Notes: generated from the sequence alone by a model not told the origin. A stretch of 6,089 bases of DNA from Lachnospiraceae bacterium UBA3332 (GCA_002361095.1 DERU01000296.1:1-6089), one strand, 5' to 3'; counted from the stretch's first letter, positions 1-6,066 are shown. Numbers and translations are program-made.

Positions 1-36
1 GCCTTAAGCTGCTGCCATTGGGGCCAAACTGTTACG
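1..36 (+). repeat. Left copy of a 36-bp inverted repeat
   Basis: This segment matches the reverse complement of 6031-6066 at 34 of 36 positions; the two differences are at positions 8 (G here, A there) and 25 (C here, T there). It starts with GCCTTAAGCTGCTGCC and ends with CCAAACTGTTACG. Because the window begins here, the repeat may extend further left. Weak similarity continues inward to about position 52 if small gaps are allowed. Inside the unit, two TTAARCTG / YAAACTG boxes are repeated in the same direction 20 bp apart. It could be a terminal repeat of a mobile unit, a dispersed intergenic repeat, or a regulator site upstream of the promoter. Confidence 0.85.
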
Positions 37-146
37 CGCTTTGTCCTAATATATGGCGGAAGGCTTGTACGGTATGTCTTGAGGGAGAGGGGTTTTGCGC
101 TTTGGACAAGGCTGTTTCAGAATTCATAAGAAATGATAACGGTATT

Positions 147-174
147 TTGACAGTATGCTGTATGAAAATACAAT
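147..174 (+). promoter_or_regulatory. Predicted sigma70-type promoter of the CotH operon
   Basis: A perfect -35 box TTGACA (147-152) is followed after 16 bp by TACAAT (169-174), a five-of-six match to the -10 consensus. Transcription would begin near 181, leaving about 130 nt of leader before the CotH start at 310. A dyad, GTATTTT (142-148) with AAAATAC (165-171) plus inner ACAG/CTGT arms (150-153, 158-161), lies over both boxes and could be an operator. The ATACAAT stretch also resembles part of a sporulation sigma-E -10 element, but the perfect TTGACA favours the housekeeping sigma factor. Confidence 0.55.
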
Positions 175-296
175 ATAAGTTGAATATTCCCATGCATTAT
201 GATATGATTCGGAATAAGACAGGGGGGGACGTATTGCAATTTGGCAAAAATATGTTACGGTTTGGCCAAGGTTTACCTGGGATAAAAACGATAGGC

Positions 297-304
297 AGGG
301 AAGG
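297..304 (+). promoter_or_regulatory. Ribosome binding site of the CotH gene
   Basis: AGGGAAGG lies 5 nt before the ATG at 310. It supports this start, which also gives a normal signal peptide (positively charged MRKK followed by a hydrophobic run). Confidence 0.6.
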
Positions 305-309
305 TACGG

Positions 310-2688
310 ATGAGAAAGAAAGGGTTGGAGACACTCGTTGCGGTAACGGCGTTTTTGTTGCTGGCCGTTGTAGGACTTGGCGGTGAAAAAGTGGCGGAAC
401 ATGTGGTTATCAATGAGGTCTGCAGTAATAATTTTGCGGCAAAAAGTGATGAAAACGGGAACTATCCGGATTGTGTGGAACTTTATAATCCGGGGGAGGA
501 ACCGTTTTTGCTGGACGGGTATTTTCTTACGGATGATAAGGACGAACCGGAAAAGCTTTCCCTGGAAGGTATCGTTGTCCCGGCTAAGGGGCATGCCATT
601 GTATGGCTGCCAAAAGAGCGGGGACTGCGTCTGTCGAAAGATGGGGATACGCTTTTTTTGGCGGATGCCGCCCATGAAACTTTTTGGGATGAGGCAGTAA
701 TTCCGCCGCTTACTTACGACACTACCTACGGGAGAATCCGGGACGGCGCAAAGGAGTGGTCGGTGATGGAAGCCACCCTGGGAAGTTCCAATGACGGCGC
801 GGGGCTGCTCCCCGCCGTTTTGCTGGAGGAACCGGTGTTTGACGCAGCGGGCGGATTTTACGAGGAAGGTTTTTTGCTTCGCCTGTCTTCCCCCCAGGGA
901 AAAAAGATTTATTATACCTTGGACGGTAGTGAACCGACGCCGGATTCCCTGCTTTACCGGGAACCGATTATGATTGCCGACAACACGGCGCAGGAAAACA
1001 GGTATGCCATGCGGACGGATTTGGCGCCCACGCAGGATTACGCGCCGGAATTTGCGGTAGATAAAGCGACCGTAGTGCGGGCGGTATGCTATGACGGGGC
1101 TGCAAACCGGATCAGCGAAACCGTGACGGAAACTTTTTTTATTGGCTATGGGAAAAGGCCGGAATATGACGGGATGGCCGTTCTTTCCCTGGCTGCGGAT
1201 CCGGAAGCCCTTTTTGATCCCCGGACGGGAATTTACGGGAACGGCGCTGCATATGAAACCTATCTTACGGACGGCGGTATGCGGGATGGGGCGGTATTGG
1301 ACAGCTTTGTGGATGCCGACGGGCAGACCCGGCACCGGTACATGGCGTCCAACGCTTTTTACGAGGGGAAAGAGTGGGAGAGAAAGGCTTGTATTGCCTA
1401 TTTTGACGAAAGCCATGCCCACTGCTTTACACAAAATGTGGGGATCCGCATTGCGGGCAATTCCACACGGAGCGCGCAGCAGAAATCCCTCAATCTTTTT
1501 GCGCGGGACATTTATGGGGAAGAAACCGGGATTCCCTATGCTTTTTTCGGGGAGGAAGTGCCTTATTCCTCCGTTAAAATCCGGAACGGGGGAGGCAATA
1601 TGGCGGGAATCAAGTTTCTGGACGCTTTTTTGGAGGAGGCGGCCAGGGAGCGGGGATCCGTCTGCGTACAGGAAGCCAGGCCCTGCGCCGTATTTCTCAA
1701 CGGGGAATATTGGGGACTTTACAGTATCCGGGAACGGTATAACGCCGAGTATCTTGCCGGGCGTTATCATGTGAATCCGGATCTTGTCATGCTGGTCAAG
1801 GCCGGAAATGCGGTTACCCTTCCGGAAGAAACCATGGCCGCCTATAGCTATATGCTGGATGTAGTGACCCAGTGCGACCTTTCCTATGAGGACACCTATG
1901 CGCTGGCGGAGGGGCTTTTGGATATCCAAAGTCTGATTGATTTTTGCTGTATCAATCTTTATCTGGATAACCGGGATGTGGCCTTTGGGTACAATACCGC
2001 CCTTTGGCGTACGGAGGAGGCGGGTTTGCCCTACGGCGACGGGAAATGGCGGTTTATGCTTTATGATCTGGATGAATGCGCCCATCCGGACAGCAATCTT
2101 TGGGAGGGCAGGGAAAACTGGATGGCACAGCATACGCTGTTTTGCGAACCGGCAGTCCAAAGCTTGCTGGAAAACGAGGGTTTTCGCAGGCAGTTTTGCA
2201 TTTCTTTTATGGACATTGCCAATACGACTTTTTCTTATAAGAGAATCCATAAACTGTTGGAAGAATGGGGGCAGATTTACGGTGCGCAGACGGTAAAGGA
2301 CCATCAGCGGTTTTACGATGCCGCATATGGGAGGGAGGATTTTGCCGCCGATATGGCCCAGCTGGATTCCTTTTTTGCACAGCGGTTTTCTTTCGCGATG
2401 GAAAGCCTTGCCCGAACCTTCGGTTTGTCCGGGAAGCTTGCGCGCGTTAACGTGAACGTTCATTTGCCGGAAGCGGGAACGGTTTTGGTAAACACGGCCC
2501 GGCTGGAAAACTGCAGTGCCTGGGAGGGGATGTACTACAGCGATTTTCCGGTTGCCGTTTCTGCCTGTGCCAACGAAGGGTATCGGTTTGTCCGCTGGGA
2601 AGGGGAGGCGGCGCCGGCACAGGCGGAAGGGACGGTTTCCCTGGAAAACGGGGATGTGGCCCTTACGGCAATCTTTGAAAAGGAATAG
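310..2688 (+). CDS. Secreted CotH-family (kinase-fold) protein with lamin-tail and chitobiase-like domains
   Basis: This 792-residue protein is probably exported: residues 1-25 read as a signal peptide or N-terminal anchor (MRKK, then a hydrophobic stretch). Residues about 31-155 look like a lamin-tail (LTD) domain (VINEVCSNN, CVELYNPG). Residues about 181-275 resemble the chitobiase/hexosaminidase C-terminal fold (IYYTLDGSEPTPDS). Residues about 285-695 form the CotH region, with GIRIAGNSTR (378-387), KIRNGGG (423-429), GLYSIRERYN (469-478), the catalytic-loop-like DNRD (553-556) with N562, and the metal-site-like YDLDE (585-589). Residues about 713-790 resemble a bacterial InlB-type repeat (EGYRFVRWEG). 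CotH proteins of known function are atypical kinases that phosphorylate spore-coat proteins; here the substrate is unknown. It is the first gene of an operon with a VTC-domain protein and a DUF4956 protein. No sortase motif or C-terminal anchor is seen, so it may be released or stay tethered by an uncleaved N-terminus. The family call is firm, but kinase activity is inferred. Confidence 0.92.
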   Translation: MRKKGLETLVAVTAFLLLAVVGLGGEKVAEHVVINEVCSNNFAAKSDENGNYPDCVELYNPGEEPFLLDGYFLTDDKDEPEKLSLEGIVVPAKGHAIVWLPKERGLRLSKDGDTLFLADAAHETFWDEAVIPPLTYDTTYGRIRDGAKEWSVMEATLGSSNDGAGLLPAVLLEEPVFDAAGGFYEEGFLLRLSSPQGKKIYYTLDGSEPTPDSLLYREPIMIADNTAQENRYAMRTDLAPTQDYAPEFAVDKATVVRAVCYDGAANRISETVTETFFIGYGKRPEYDGMAVLSLAADPEALFDPRTGIYGNGAAYETYLTDGGMRDGAVLDSFVDADGQTRHRYMASNAFYEGKEWERKACIAYFDESHAHCFTQNVGIRIAGNSTRSAQQKSLNLFARDIYGEETGIPYAFFGEEVPYSSVKIRNGGGNMAGIKFLDAFLEEAARERGSVCVQEARPCAVFLNGEYWGLYSIRERYNAEYLAGRYHVNPDLVMLVKAGNAVTLPEETMAAYSYMLDVVTQCDLSYEDTYALAEGLLDIQSLIDFCCINLYLDNRDVAFGYNTALWRTEEAGLPYGDGKWRFMLYDLDECAHPDSNLWEGRENWMAQHTLFCEPAVQSLLENEGFRRQFCISFMDIANTTFSYKRIHKLLEEWGQIYGAQTVKDHQRFYDAAYGREDFAADMAQLDSFFAQRFSFAMESLARTFGLSGKLARVNVNVHLPEAGTVLVNTARLENCSAWEGMYYSDFPVAVSACANEGYRFVRWEGEAAPAQAEGTVSLENGDVALTAIFEKE

Positions 2689-2719
2689 GCAAACACGCTC
2701 TGGGAAGGATGGGACAGGG

Positions 2720-3418
2720 ATGGAAATGTACCGGGTGGAAGATAAATTTTGCTGTGGCGCACAGGAAATGTACCAACTGCAGAGACGGCTGGACGCGGTA
2801 CTTTTGACGGACGGACATGAGGGTGAAACGGACGGATACACCGTGAGCAGCCTGTATTTTGACGATTTTTGGGACACATGCCTGGCTGACACGGCGGCGG
2901 GAAGCAGCCCGCGCAGAAAATACCGGATTCGGATTTATAACCGTTCGCTGGACGTCATCAAGCTGGAAGTCAAGGAAAAACGGGAGAACCGGGTTCTCAA
3001 ACGTACAAAACTGATCACGGCCGGGGAAATGGAATGTCTGCGAAACGGGCAGTGTATAGCGGACAGGGGTTCGGAGCGGGATCCCGCCTTTCTTTTTAAC
3101 CTGGCAATCCGGACGAGAGGGCTTTTGCCGAAGGTGATTGTCACCTATGAGCGCAGGGCTTATGTTTATGAGCCCGGTAATGTGCGGATTACCTTTGACA
3201 GGCATGTGCGGGCGGGACGGTGTGTGGAGGAGTTTGGGAAGAACGTTTTCCATGATTTTACAACGGGGGAAGACGCGGTTTTGGAACTGAAATACGATGC
3301 GTTCCTGCCGTCGTTTATTCCGCAGCTTTTGGAGCAAAATTCCCTGCGGCAGACCGCCTTTTCAAAATACCGGCTTTGCCGGACAGGGTACGGAAGGGGT
3401 AAGCAGACCGGGGACTGA
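2720..3418 (+). CDS. VTC-domain protein (polyphosphate polymerase-like, triphosphate tunnel fold)
   Basis: This 232-residue soluble protein is recognised as a bacterial VTC domain, related to the catalytic domain of yeast Vtc4, which makes polyphosphate from ATP inside a beta-barrel lined with basic and acidic residues. Expected tunnel residues are visible: RVEDK (5-9), YRIR (68-71), KLEVKEK (81-87), YERR (143-146), RITFD (156-160) and LELK (188-191). The ATG at 2720 was chosen because the tunnel signature begins a few residues in, as in relatives; the open frame continues upstream into the CotH gene but is not protein-like there (basic, low-complexity). The ATG at 2726 is an equally possible start. 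GGGAAGG at 2702-2708 is a distant RBS. The gene follows CotH by 31 nt and precedes DUF4956 by 22 nt, so all three are probably co-transcribed. There is no membrane segment, so it should act at the inner face of the membrane, probably with the DUF4956 protein. The actual product (polyphosphate or another triphosphate reaction) is not proven by sequence. Confidence 0.9.
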   Translation: MEMYRVEDKFCCGAQEMYQLQRRLDAVLLTDGHEGETDGYTVSSLYFDDFWDTCLADTAAGSSPRRKYRIRIYNRSLDVIKLEVKEKRENRVLKRTKLITAGEMECLRNGQCIADRGSERDPAFLFNLAIRTRGLLPKVIVTYERRAYVYEPGNVRITFDRHVRAGRCVEEFGKNVFHDFTTGEDAVLELKYDAFLPSFIPQLLEQNSLRQTAFSKYRLCRTGYGRGKQTGD

Positions 3419-3440
3419 AAAAACATAGGGAGGAAAAAGG

Positions 3441-4121
3441 ATGTCAGTGCGAGATGTTATTAAAAGCAGCGTGTTTGAATCGTTGGGGGAAGGGAGAAAC
3501 CTGACTGCGAAAACAGTCATTCTGATTCTGTTTTTTGCCTGTCTGGCAGGATTATACATTTTTTGTGTGTACAAACTGCTGGGAAAGTCTGCTTTTTATT
3601 CAAAAGATTTAAATCTTACCATATGCGGCATGCCGGTTATTGTGGCGGCCATTATGATCGCGATGCAGTCCAATCTCTTGGTTTCCTTCGGAATGGTTGG
3701 GGCGCTGTCCATCGTCCGGTTCCGGAACGCGCTGAAAAATCCGCTGGATTTGCTTTATCTGTTTTGGGCGATCAGCGTGGGGATCATTGTAGGCGTCGGG
3801 CTTGCGATGCTTGCAGTGGTTTTGTCCGCCATGATGACCCTGCTTTTGTTTACGGCCGGCAGGATTCCGAATGTGAAAGCGCCGGAACTGCTGGTGCTGC
3901 GCGGCAGTTTCAAAAAAGCGGATTATACGGCGCTTTTTAACGCCGTCGGCAGATACTGCAAGTCTTATAAAGAAAAGGCCAGAACCGTCCGCAACGGCGA
4001 AACGGAGATCATCATCGAGATCCGCACGAAGGAGCGGGAGGCTTTGTTGCAGGCCTTGGGGAAAATGGAAATTTTTACACAGATCCATTGTATCGCCCAT
4101 GACGGGGAATGCCGGGTGTAG
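3441..4121 (+). CDS. DUF4956-family membrane protein
   Basis: This 226-residue protein belongs to the DUF4956 family, shown by the hallmark segment GALSIVRFRNALKNPLD (87-103) followed by LYLFWAISVGIIVGVG (105-120). Hydrophobic helices are predicted at about 25-47, 62-88 and 105-138, the last probably one long or two short helices, so there are three or four membrane passes. The conserved RFRNALKNP sits between helices 2 and 3 in a polar loop, and a cytosolic alpha/beta tail (about 148-226) follows. The start is clear: GGGAGG (3428-3433) lies 7 nt before ATG. The family has no established biochemical function that I know of. Genes of this family often neighbour VTC-domain and CotH genes, and here it is the third gene of such an operon. 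By analogy with the membrane part of the yeast VTC complex, I infer that it anchors the polymerase or forms the path for the polymer. Confidence 0.9.
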   Translation: MSVRDVIKSSVFESLGEGRNLTAKTVILILFFACLAGLYIFCVYKLLGKSAFYSKDLNLTICGMPVIVAAIMIAMQSNLLVSFGMVGALSIVRFRNALKNPLDLLYLFWAISVGIIVGVGLAMLAVVLSAMMTLLLFTAGRIPNVKAPELLVLRGSFKKADYTALFNAVGRYCKSYKEKARTVRNGETEIIIEIRTKEREALLQALGKMEIFTQIHCIAHDGECRV

Positions 4122-4134
4122 ATTTTGCCAAATC

Positions 4135-4159
4135 TGCGGCAGGGGTATCCCCTGCCGCA
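4135..4159 (+). terminator. Perfect 11-bp hairpin after DUF4956, possibly a terminator without its T-tract
   Basis: TGCGGCAGGGG (4135-4145) and CCCCTGCCGCA (4149-4159) pair perfectly around the 3-nt loop TAT. It lies 13 nt after the DUF4956 stop, where the operon terminator is expected. The following bases are AATGACC rather than a T run, so as it stands it should be a poor intrinsic terminator. A smaller GATTT/AAATC stem (4121-4134) abuts it. The truncated deacetylase begins immediately downstream, so the T-tract may have been lost at a deletion junction. On the - strand there is no T run either. Confidence 0.6.
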
Positions 4160-4164
4160 AATGA

Positions 4165-4752
4165 CCGCCGCCATGGGGGAACGAGGATACACAGAAGATT
4201 CTGGACATTTTGAAGAGCAGGAATGTCCATGTCACGTTTTTTATGACGGGGGGATGGGTGAAAAGCTATCCTGACGATGTCAAGGCGATATTGGCGGCAG
4301 GCCATGACTTGGGAAACCACAGTGAGAACCACAAAAACATGAGTCAGCTTTCCGCAGCCCAGCAGGAGCAGGAGTTGATGAGCGTACATAACCGGGTAAA
4401 AGAACTGACCGGATACGACATGTTTTTGTTTCGGCCGCCCTATGGGGACTACGACAACAGCGTTGTCCTGACGGCCAAGAAGTGCGGTTACTATCCGATT
4501 CAATGGGATGTGGATTCTCTGGACTGGAAAGATTACGGGGCGGATTCCATCGTGGACAAAGTGGTCAATCACAAACATCTGGGCAACGGCAGTATCATCC
4601 TGTGCCACAATGGGGCCAAATATACGGCGGAAGCGCTGGACGCGCTGATCACGGGACTGCAGGATAAGGGATACCAGATCGTGCCGGTTTCCGAATTGAT
4701 TATCCGGGACAACTATCATATGGACGCGGAAGGAAGGCAGATTCCAAACTGA
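4165..4752 (+). pseudogene. 5'-truncated polysaccharide deacetylase (NodB-fold, carbohydrate esterase 4)
   Basis: The frame is open from just after a TGA at 4162 to the TGA at 4750-4752 (195 codons) and reads WGNEDTQKILDILK from 4174, then the core of a family-4 deacetylase. Numbered from the TTG at 4210, it keeps the metal histidines HSENH (37-41), the RPPYGDYD motif (75-82), DSLDW (102-106) and the LCHN motif (131-134). Missing are the N-terminal signal or membrane segment and the first catalytic motif (FDD, or FDAAWG in this subfamily), which holds the catalytic base and a zinc ligand. No ATG with an RBS precedes the conserved part; TTG 4210 and ATG 4243 lie inside the fold. The bases at 4162-4176 (TGACCGCCGCCATGG) look like an out-of-frame remnant of the D-A-A-W codons. 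Full-length relatives remove N-acetyl groups from peptidoglycan or other glycans outside the cell. I judge this an inactive remnant, although a short product from TTG cannot be excluded. Confidence 0.8.
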
Positions 4753-4757
4753 TCCGG

Positions 4758-4802
4758 CAGGCAGGAACGCGCATTTGCTGTGTGTTCCTGCCTGTACTTT
4801 TA
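4758..4802 (+). terminator. Rho-independent terminator after the deacetylase remnant
   Basis: CAGGCAGGAAC (4758-4768) pairs perfectly with GTTCCTGCCTG (4784-4794) across a 15-nt loop, with a further G-T pair at the base, and is followed by the T-rich TACTTTTATA. It begins 5 nt after the deacetylase stop. It probably ends transcripts from the whole + strand unit, since the hairpin at 4135-4159 has no T run. In the opposite direction no T-tract follows the stem, so it is weak for the convergent M42 gene. Confidence 0.8.
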
Positions 4803-4836
4803 TACGATAGGAAAATTAAAATTTCTGAGAAACCCG

Positions 4837-4848
4837 CATAAATTTATG
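4837..4848. repeat. 12-bp perfect palindrome CATAAATTTATG between convergent genes
   Basis: CATAAATTTATG is a perfect palindrome 10 nt beyond the M42 stop codon on the - strand. After one mismatch, CC/GG pairs extend it. With no natural loop it is a poor terminator hairpin, but it is the only symmetrical element just past the M42 end. Its role is unknown; AT-rich chance is possible. Confidence 0.4.
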
Positions 4849-4858
4849 GGGAATCTTT

Positions 4859-5938
4859 TTATCCCAGATATGCCTGCAAAAGGTGCAGGGTGTTTTCCAT
4901 TCCTTTTATGTGGCTGCGTTCGTAGCCGTGGGAAGCGTATACGCCGGGGCCGATCAGACCGTGCCGGCAGTCGTGGCCGGAACGGAGCCCTGCTTCGGCA
5001 TCGGAGCCGTAATGCGGGTATACGTCAACCGCAAAGTCGATATTGTTTTTCTTTGCGGCCTCGATGAGGGCGCTCACGACCTCATAATGGTAGGGGCCCC
5101 CGGAATCTTTTGCACAGATGGAAACCTGTGTTTCTTTGCAGGACAGCCCGTCGCCCACACAGCCCATGTCAACGGAAAGGATTTCGGCTACGTCGTCAGG
5201 AATGGAGCCGGAGCCGCCGTGTCCGACCTCCTCAAAAACGGTGATGTGCTGATAAATTCTGCGGGCGGTTTGCACCTGATTTTCCTTCAGGTATTTTGCG
5301 TAGCCCAGCAGAATGCCCACGCTCAGTTTATCGTCGAGAAAGCGGCTTTTGATGTAGCCGGATGATGTTACGACGGTGCGGGGATCGAAGCAGACGATGT
5401 CTCCGGCCATGATGCCCAGCGCCTCTGTGTCCTCCCTGGCGGCAACGGGCTCGTCGAGCACAACCTCCATTGCGTCATAGGAGCGGGAGGTATCGTTGTA
5501 GCTGCCGTTTACATGGATGGAAGCGTTCTGCAGCTGGAATGTGCCGGAGTAAACCCTGCCGTCTCTCGTATAAACGAGACAGTTTTCCGCCTCCGCGTTG
5601 TTGGGGTTCATACCGCCAAGGGCGGTCAGCATGAGACGTCCCCTTTCGTTAATGCAGCATACCATGGCACCGAGAGTGTCCATGTGCGCCTCCAGAAGAA
5701 CCGGAGCGTTTTCGGGGGCAGGGCAGGCGTAAGACGCGCTGCCGCCTGTCCTGCCGTGCGCGGCGCCCTCACTGACGCATACGAAAATACCGCCCTTGTT
5801 GGTCAGACGGGGTTCATAGCCGAGCTTTTTGTATTCCTCCATTACATAAGCCGCCGCACGGCCGGTAAAGCCTGTGGGGCTGTCGATGCCCAGTATGTTT
5901 TTTGTCTGTTCAAGCATATAGGAAGTCAAAGTATTCAT
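4859..5938 (-). CDS. M42-family metallopeptidase (glutamyl aminopeptidase/endoglucanase-like)
   Basis: This 359-residue cytosolic enzyme of the M42 family should cleave N-terminal residues from short peptides using two metal ions. The expected site is complete: H85 and D87 in EAHMDTLG, the DD pair 202-203 in RFLDDKLSVG, catalytic/ligand E236-E237 in VFEEVGHGG, D257 in SVDMG and H343 in YERSHIKGME. The ATG at 5938 was chosen because AAAGGAGAA (5946-5954) lies 9 nt before it and MNTLTSYMLEQTKNIL is a typical family start. A longer frame to 5995 would begin within the predicted promoter. Residues about 57-79 (Gly/Ala/Ser/Pro-rich, after IFVCVSEG) look like an insertion where most relatives pass straight from the NKGG strand to the metal-binding strand. 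The gene is monocistronic in this window and converges on the deacetylase remnant. Some M42 members are tied to osmoprotectant peptide synthesis, but no such partner genes are here, so a general peptide-turnover role is the safer reading. Confidence 0.93.
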   Translation of the reverse strand: MNTLTSYMLEQTKNILGIDSPTGFTGRAAAYVMEEYKKLGYEPRLTNKGGIFVCVSEGAAHGRTGGSASYACPAPENAPVLLEAHMDTLGAMVCCINERGRLMLTALGGMNPNNAEAENCLVYTRDGRVYSGTFQLQNASIHVNGSYNDTSRSYDAMEVVLDEPVAAREDTEALGIMAGDIVCFDPRTVVTSSGYIKSRFLDDKLSVGILLGYAKYLKENQVQTARRIYQHITVFEEVGHGGSGSIPDDVAEILSVDMGCVGDGLSCKETQVSICAKDSGGPYHYEVVSALIEAAKKNNIDFAVDVYPHYGSDAEAGLRSGHDCRHGLIGPGVYASHGYERSHIKGMENTLHLLQAYLG

Positions 5939-5945
5939 GGGGAAA

Positions 5946-5954
5946 TTCTCCTTT
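5946..5954 (-). promoter_or_regulatory. Ribosome binding site deciding the M42 start
   Basis: On the - strand AAAGGAGAA contains AAGGAG with 9 nt to the ATG at 5938. It fixes the start and argues against the in-frame ATG at 5995, which has no comparable site and lies between the promoter boxes. Confidence 0.8.
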
Positions 5955-5983
5955 GCATCCGGAAAGCCGGAAATGTTACGTTC

Positions 5984-6012
5984 AGTATGGAACATGGGGG
6001 AAGGAATGTCAA
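5984..6012 (-). promoter_or_regulatory. Predicted sigma70-type promoter of the M42 gene
   Basis: On the - strand TTGACA (6012-6007) is followed after 17 bp by CATACT (5989-5984), a four-of-six match to the -10 consensus. Transcription would start near 5977, giving a leader of about 40 nt. The -35 box lies 18 bp downstream of the right inverted repeat, so a protein bound to that repeat could affect this promoter. An inverted pair TGTTACG (5974-5980) / CGTAACA (6031-6037) brackets the promoter. Confidence 0.55.
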
Positions 6013-6030
6013 CCGTTTATTCCCGCAAGC

Positions 6031-6066
6031 CGTAACAGTTTAGCCCCAATGGCAGCAGTTTAAGGC
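6031..6066 (-). repeat. Right copy of the 36-bp inverted repeat
   Basis: Read on the - strand this is GCCTTAAACTGCTGCC, then ATTGGGG, then CTAAACTGTTACG, matching 1-36 at 34 of 36 bases. Two exact TAAACTG boxes stand 20 bp apart in direct orientation. It lies upstream of the M42 promoter, and 23 bases of apparently unrelated sequence follow it to the window end. No gene was seen in 6013-6089. Confidence 0.85.

Larger units (their letters stand above)
1..309 (+). other. Non-coding leader region upstream of the CotH operon
   Basis: I see no convincing gene here. An open frame from position 18 overlaps the CotH start in another frame and has no family resemblance. The region holds the left inverted repeat (1-36), a promoter inside a dyad (142-174), an untranslated leader of roughly 130 nt, a run of seven G (222-228), a perfect TTGGCCAA palindrome (262-269) and three loosely related boxes near 30, 94 and 253. 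No known riboswitch fold or tRNA was recognised. The long leader leaves room for post-transcriptional control, but nothing specific can be assigned. Confidence 0.6.

Noticed and set aside
270..330. Possible c-di-GMP-type riboswitch suggested by AAAACGATAGGCAGG before the CotH start
   Set aside because: The rest of the conserved core and the paired stems are absent, and the sequence soon enters the coding region.
18..386. A 122-codon open frame across the leader and CotH start
   Set aside because: It covers the promoter and repeat, overlaps CotH in another frame, lacks an RBS, and its protein is unlike any family.
2516..2719. Upstream extension of the VTC-domain gene into the CotH gene
   Set aside because: The added 68 residues are basic and low-complexity, lie in another frame of the conserved CotH C-terminal domain, and precede the typical start of the tunnel-fold domain.
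124..2892. A 922-codon open frame on the - strand opposite the CotH gene
   Set aside because: Its codons are exact reverse complements of the CotH codons, so it is open simply because CotH uses no TTA, CTA or TCA codons. Its protein is rich in Arg, Pro, His and Phe and shows no family resemblance, and no RBS was seen. It is a shadow of strong codon bias.
239..4133. An 11-nt inverted match, ATTTGGCAAAA at 239-249 and TTTTGCCAAAT at 4123-4133
   Set aside because: Several 11-nt matches are expected by chance in 6 kb, and nothing else links the two sites.
5939..5995. Longer M42 start at 5995
   Set aside because: It lies between the predicted -35 and -10 boxes, has no matching RBS, and the extra 19 residues are not typical of the family. 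The AAGGAG before 5938 is decisive.
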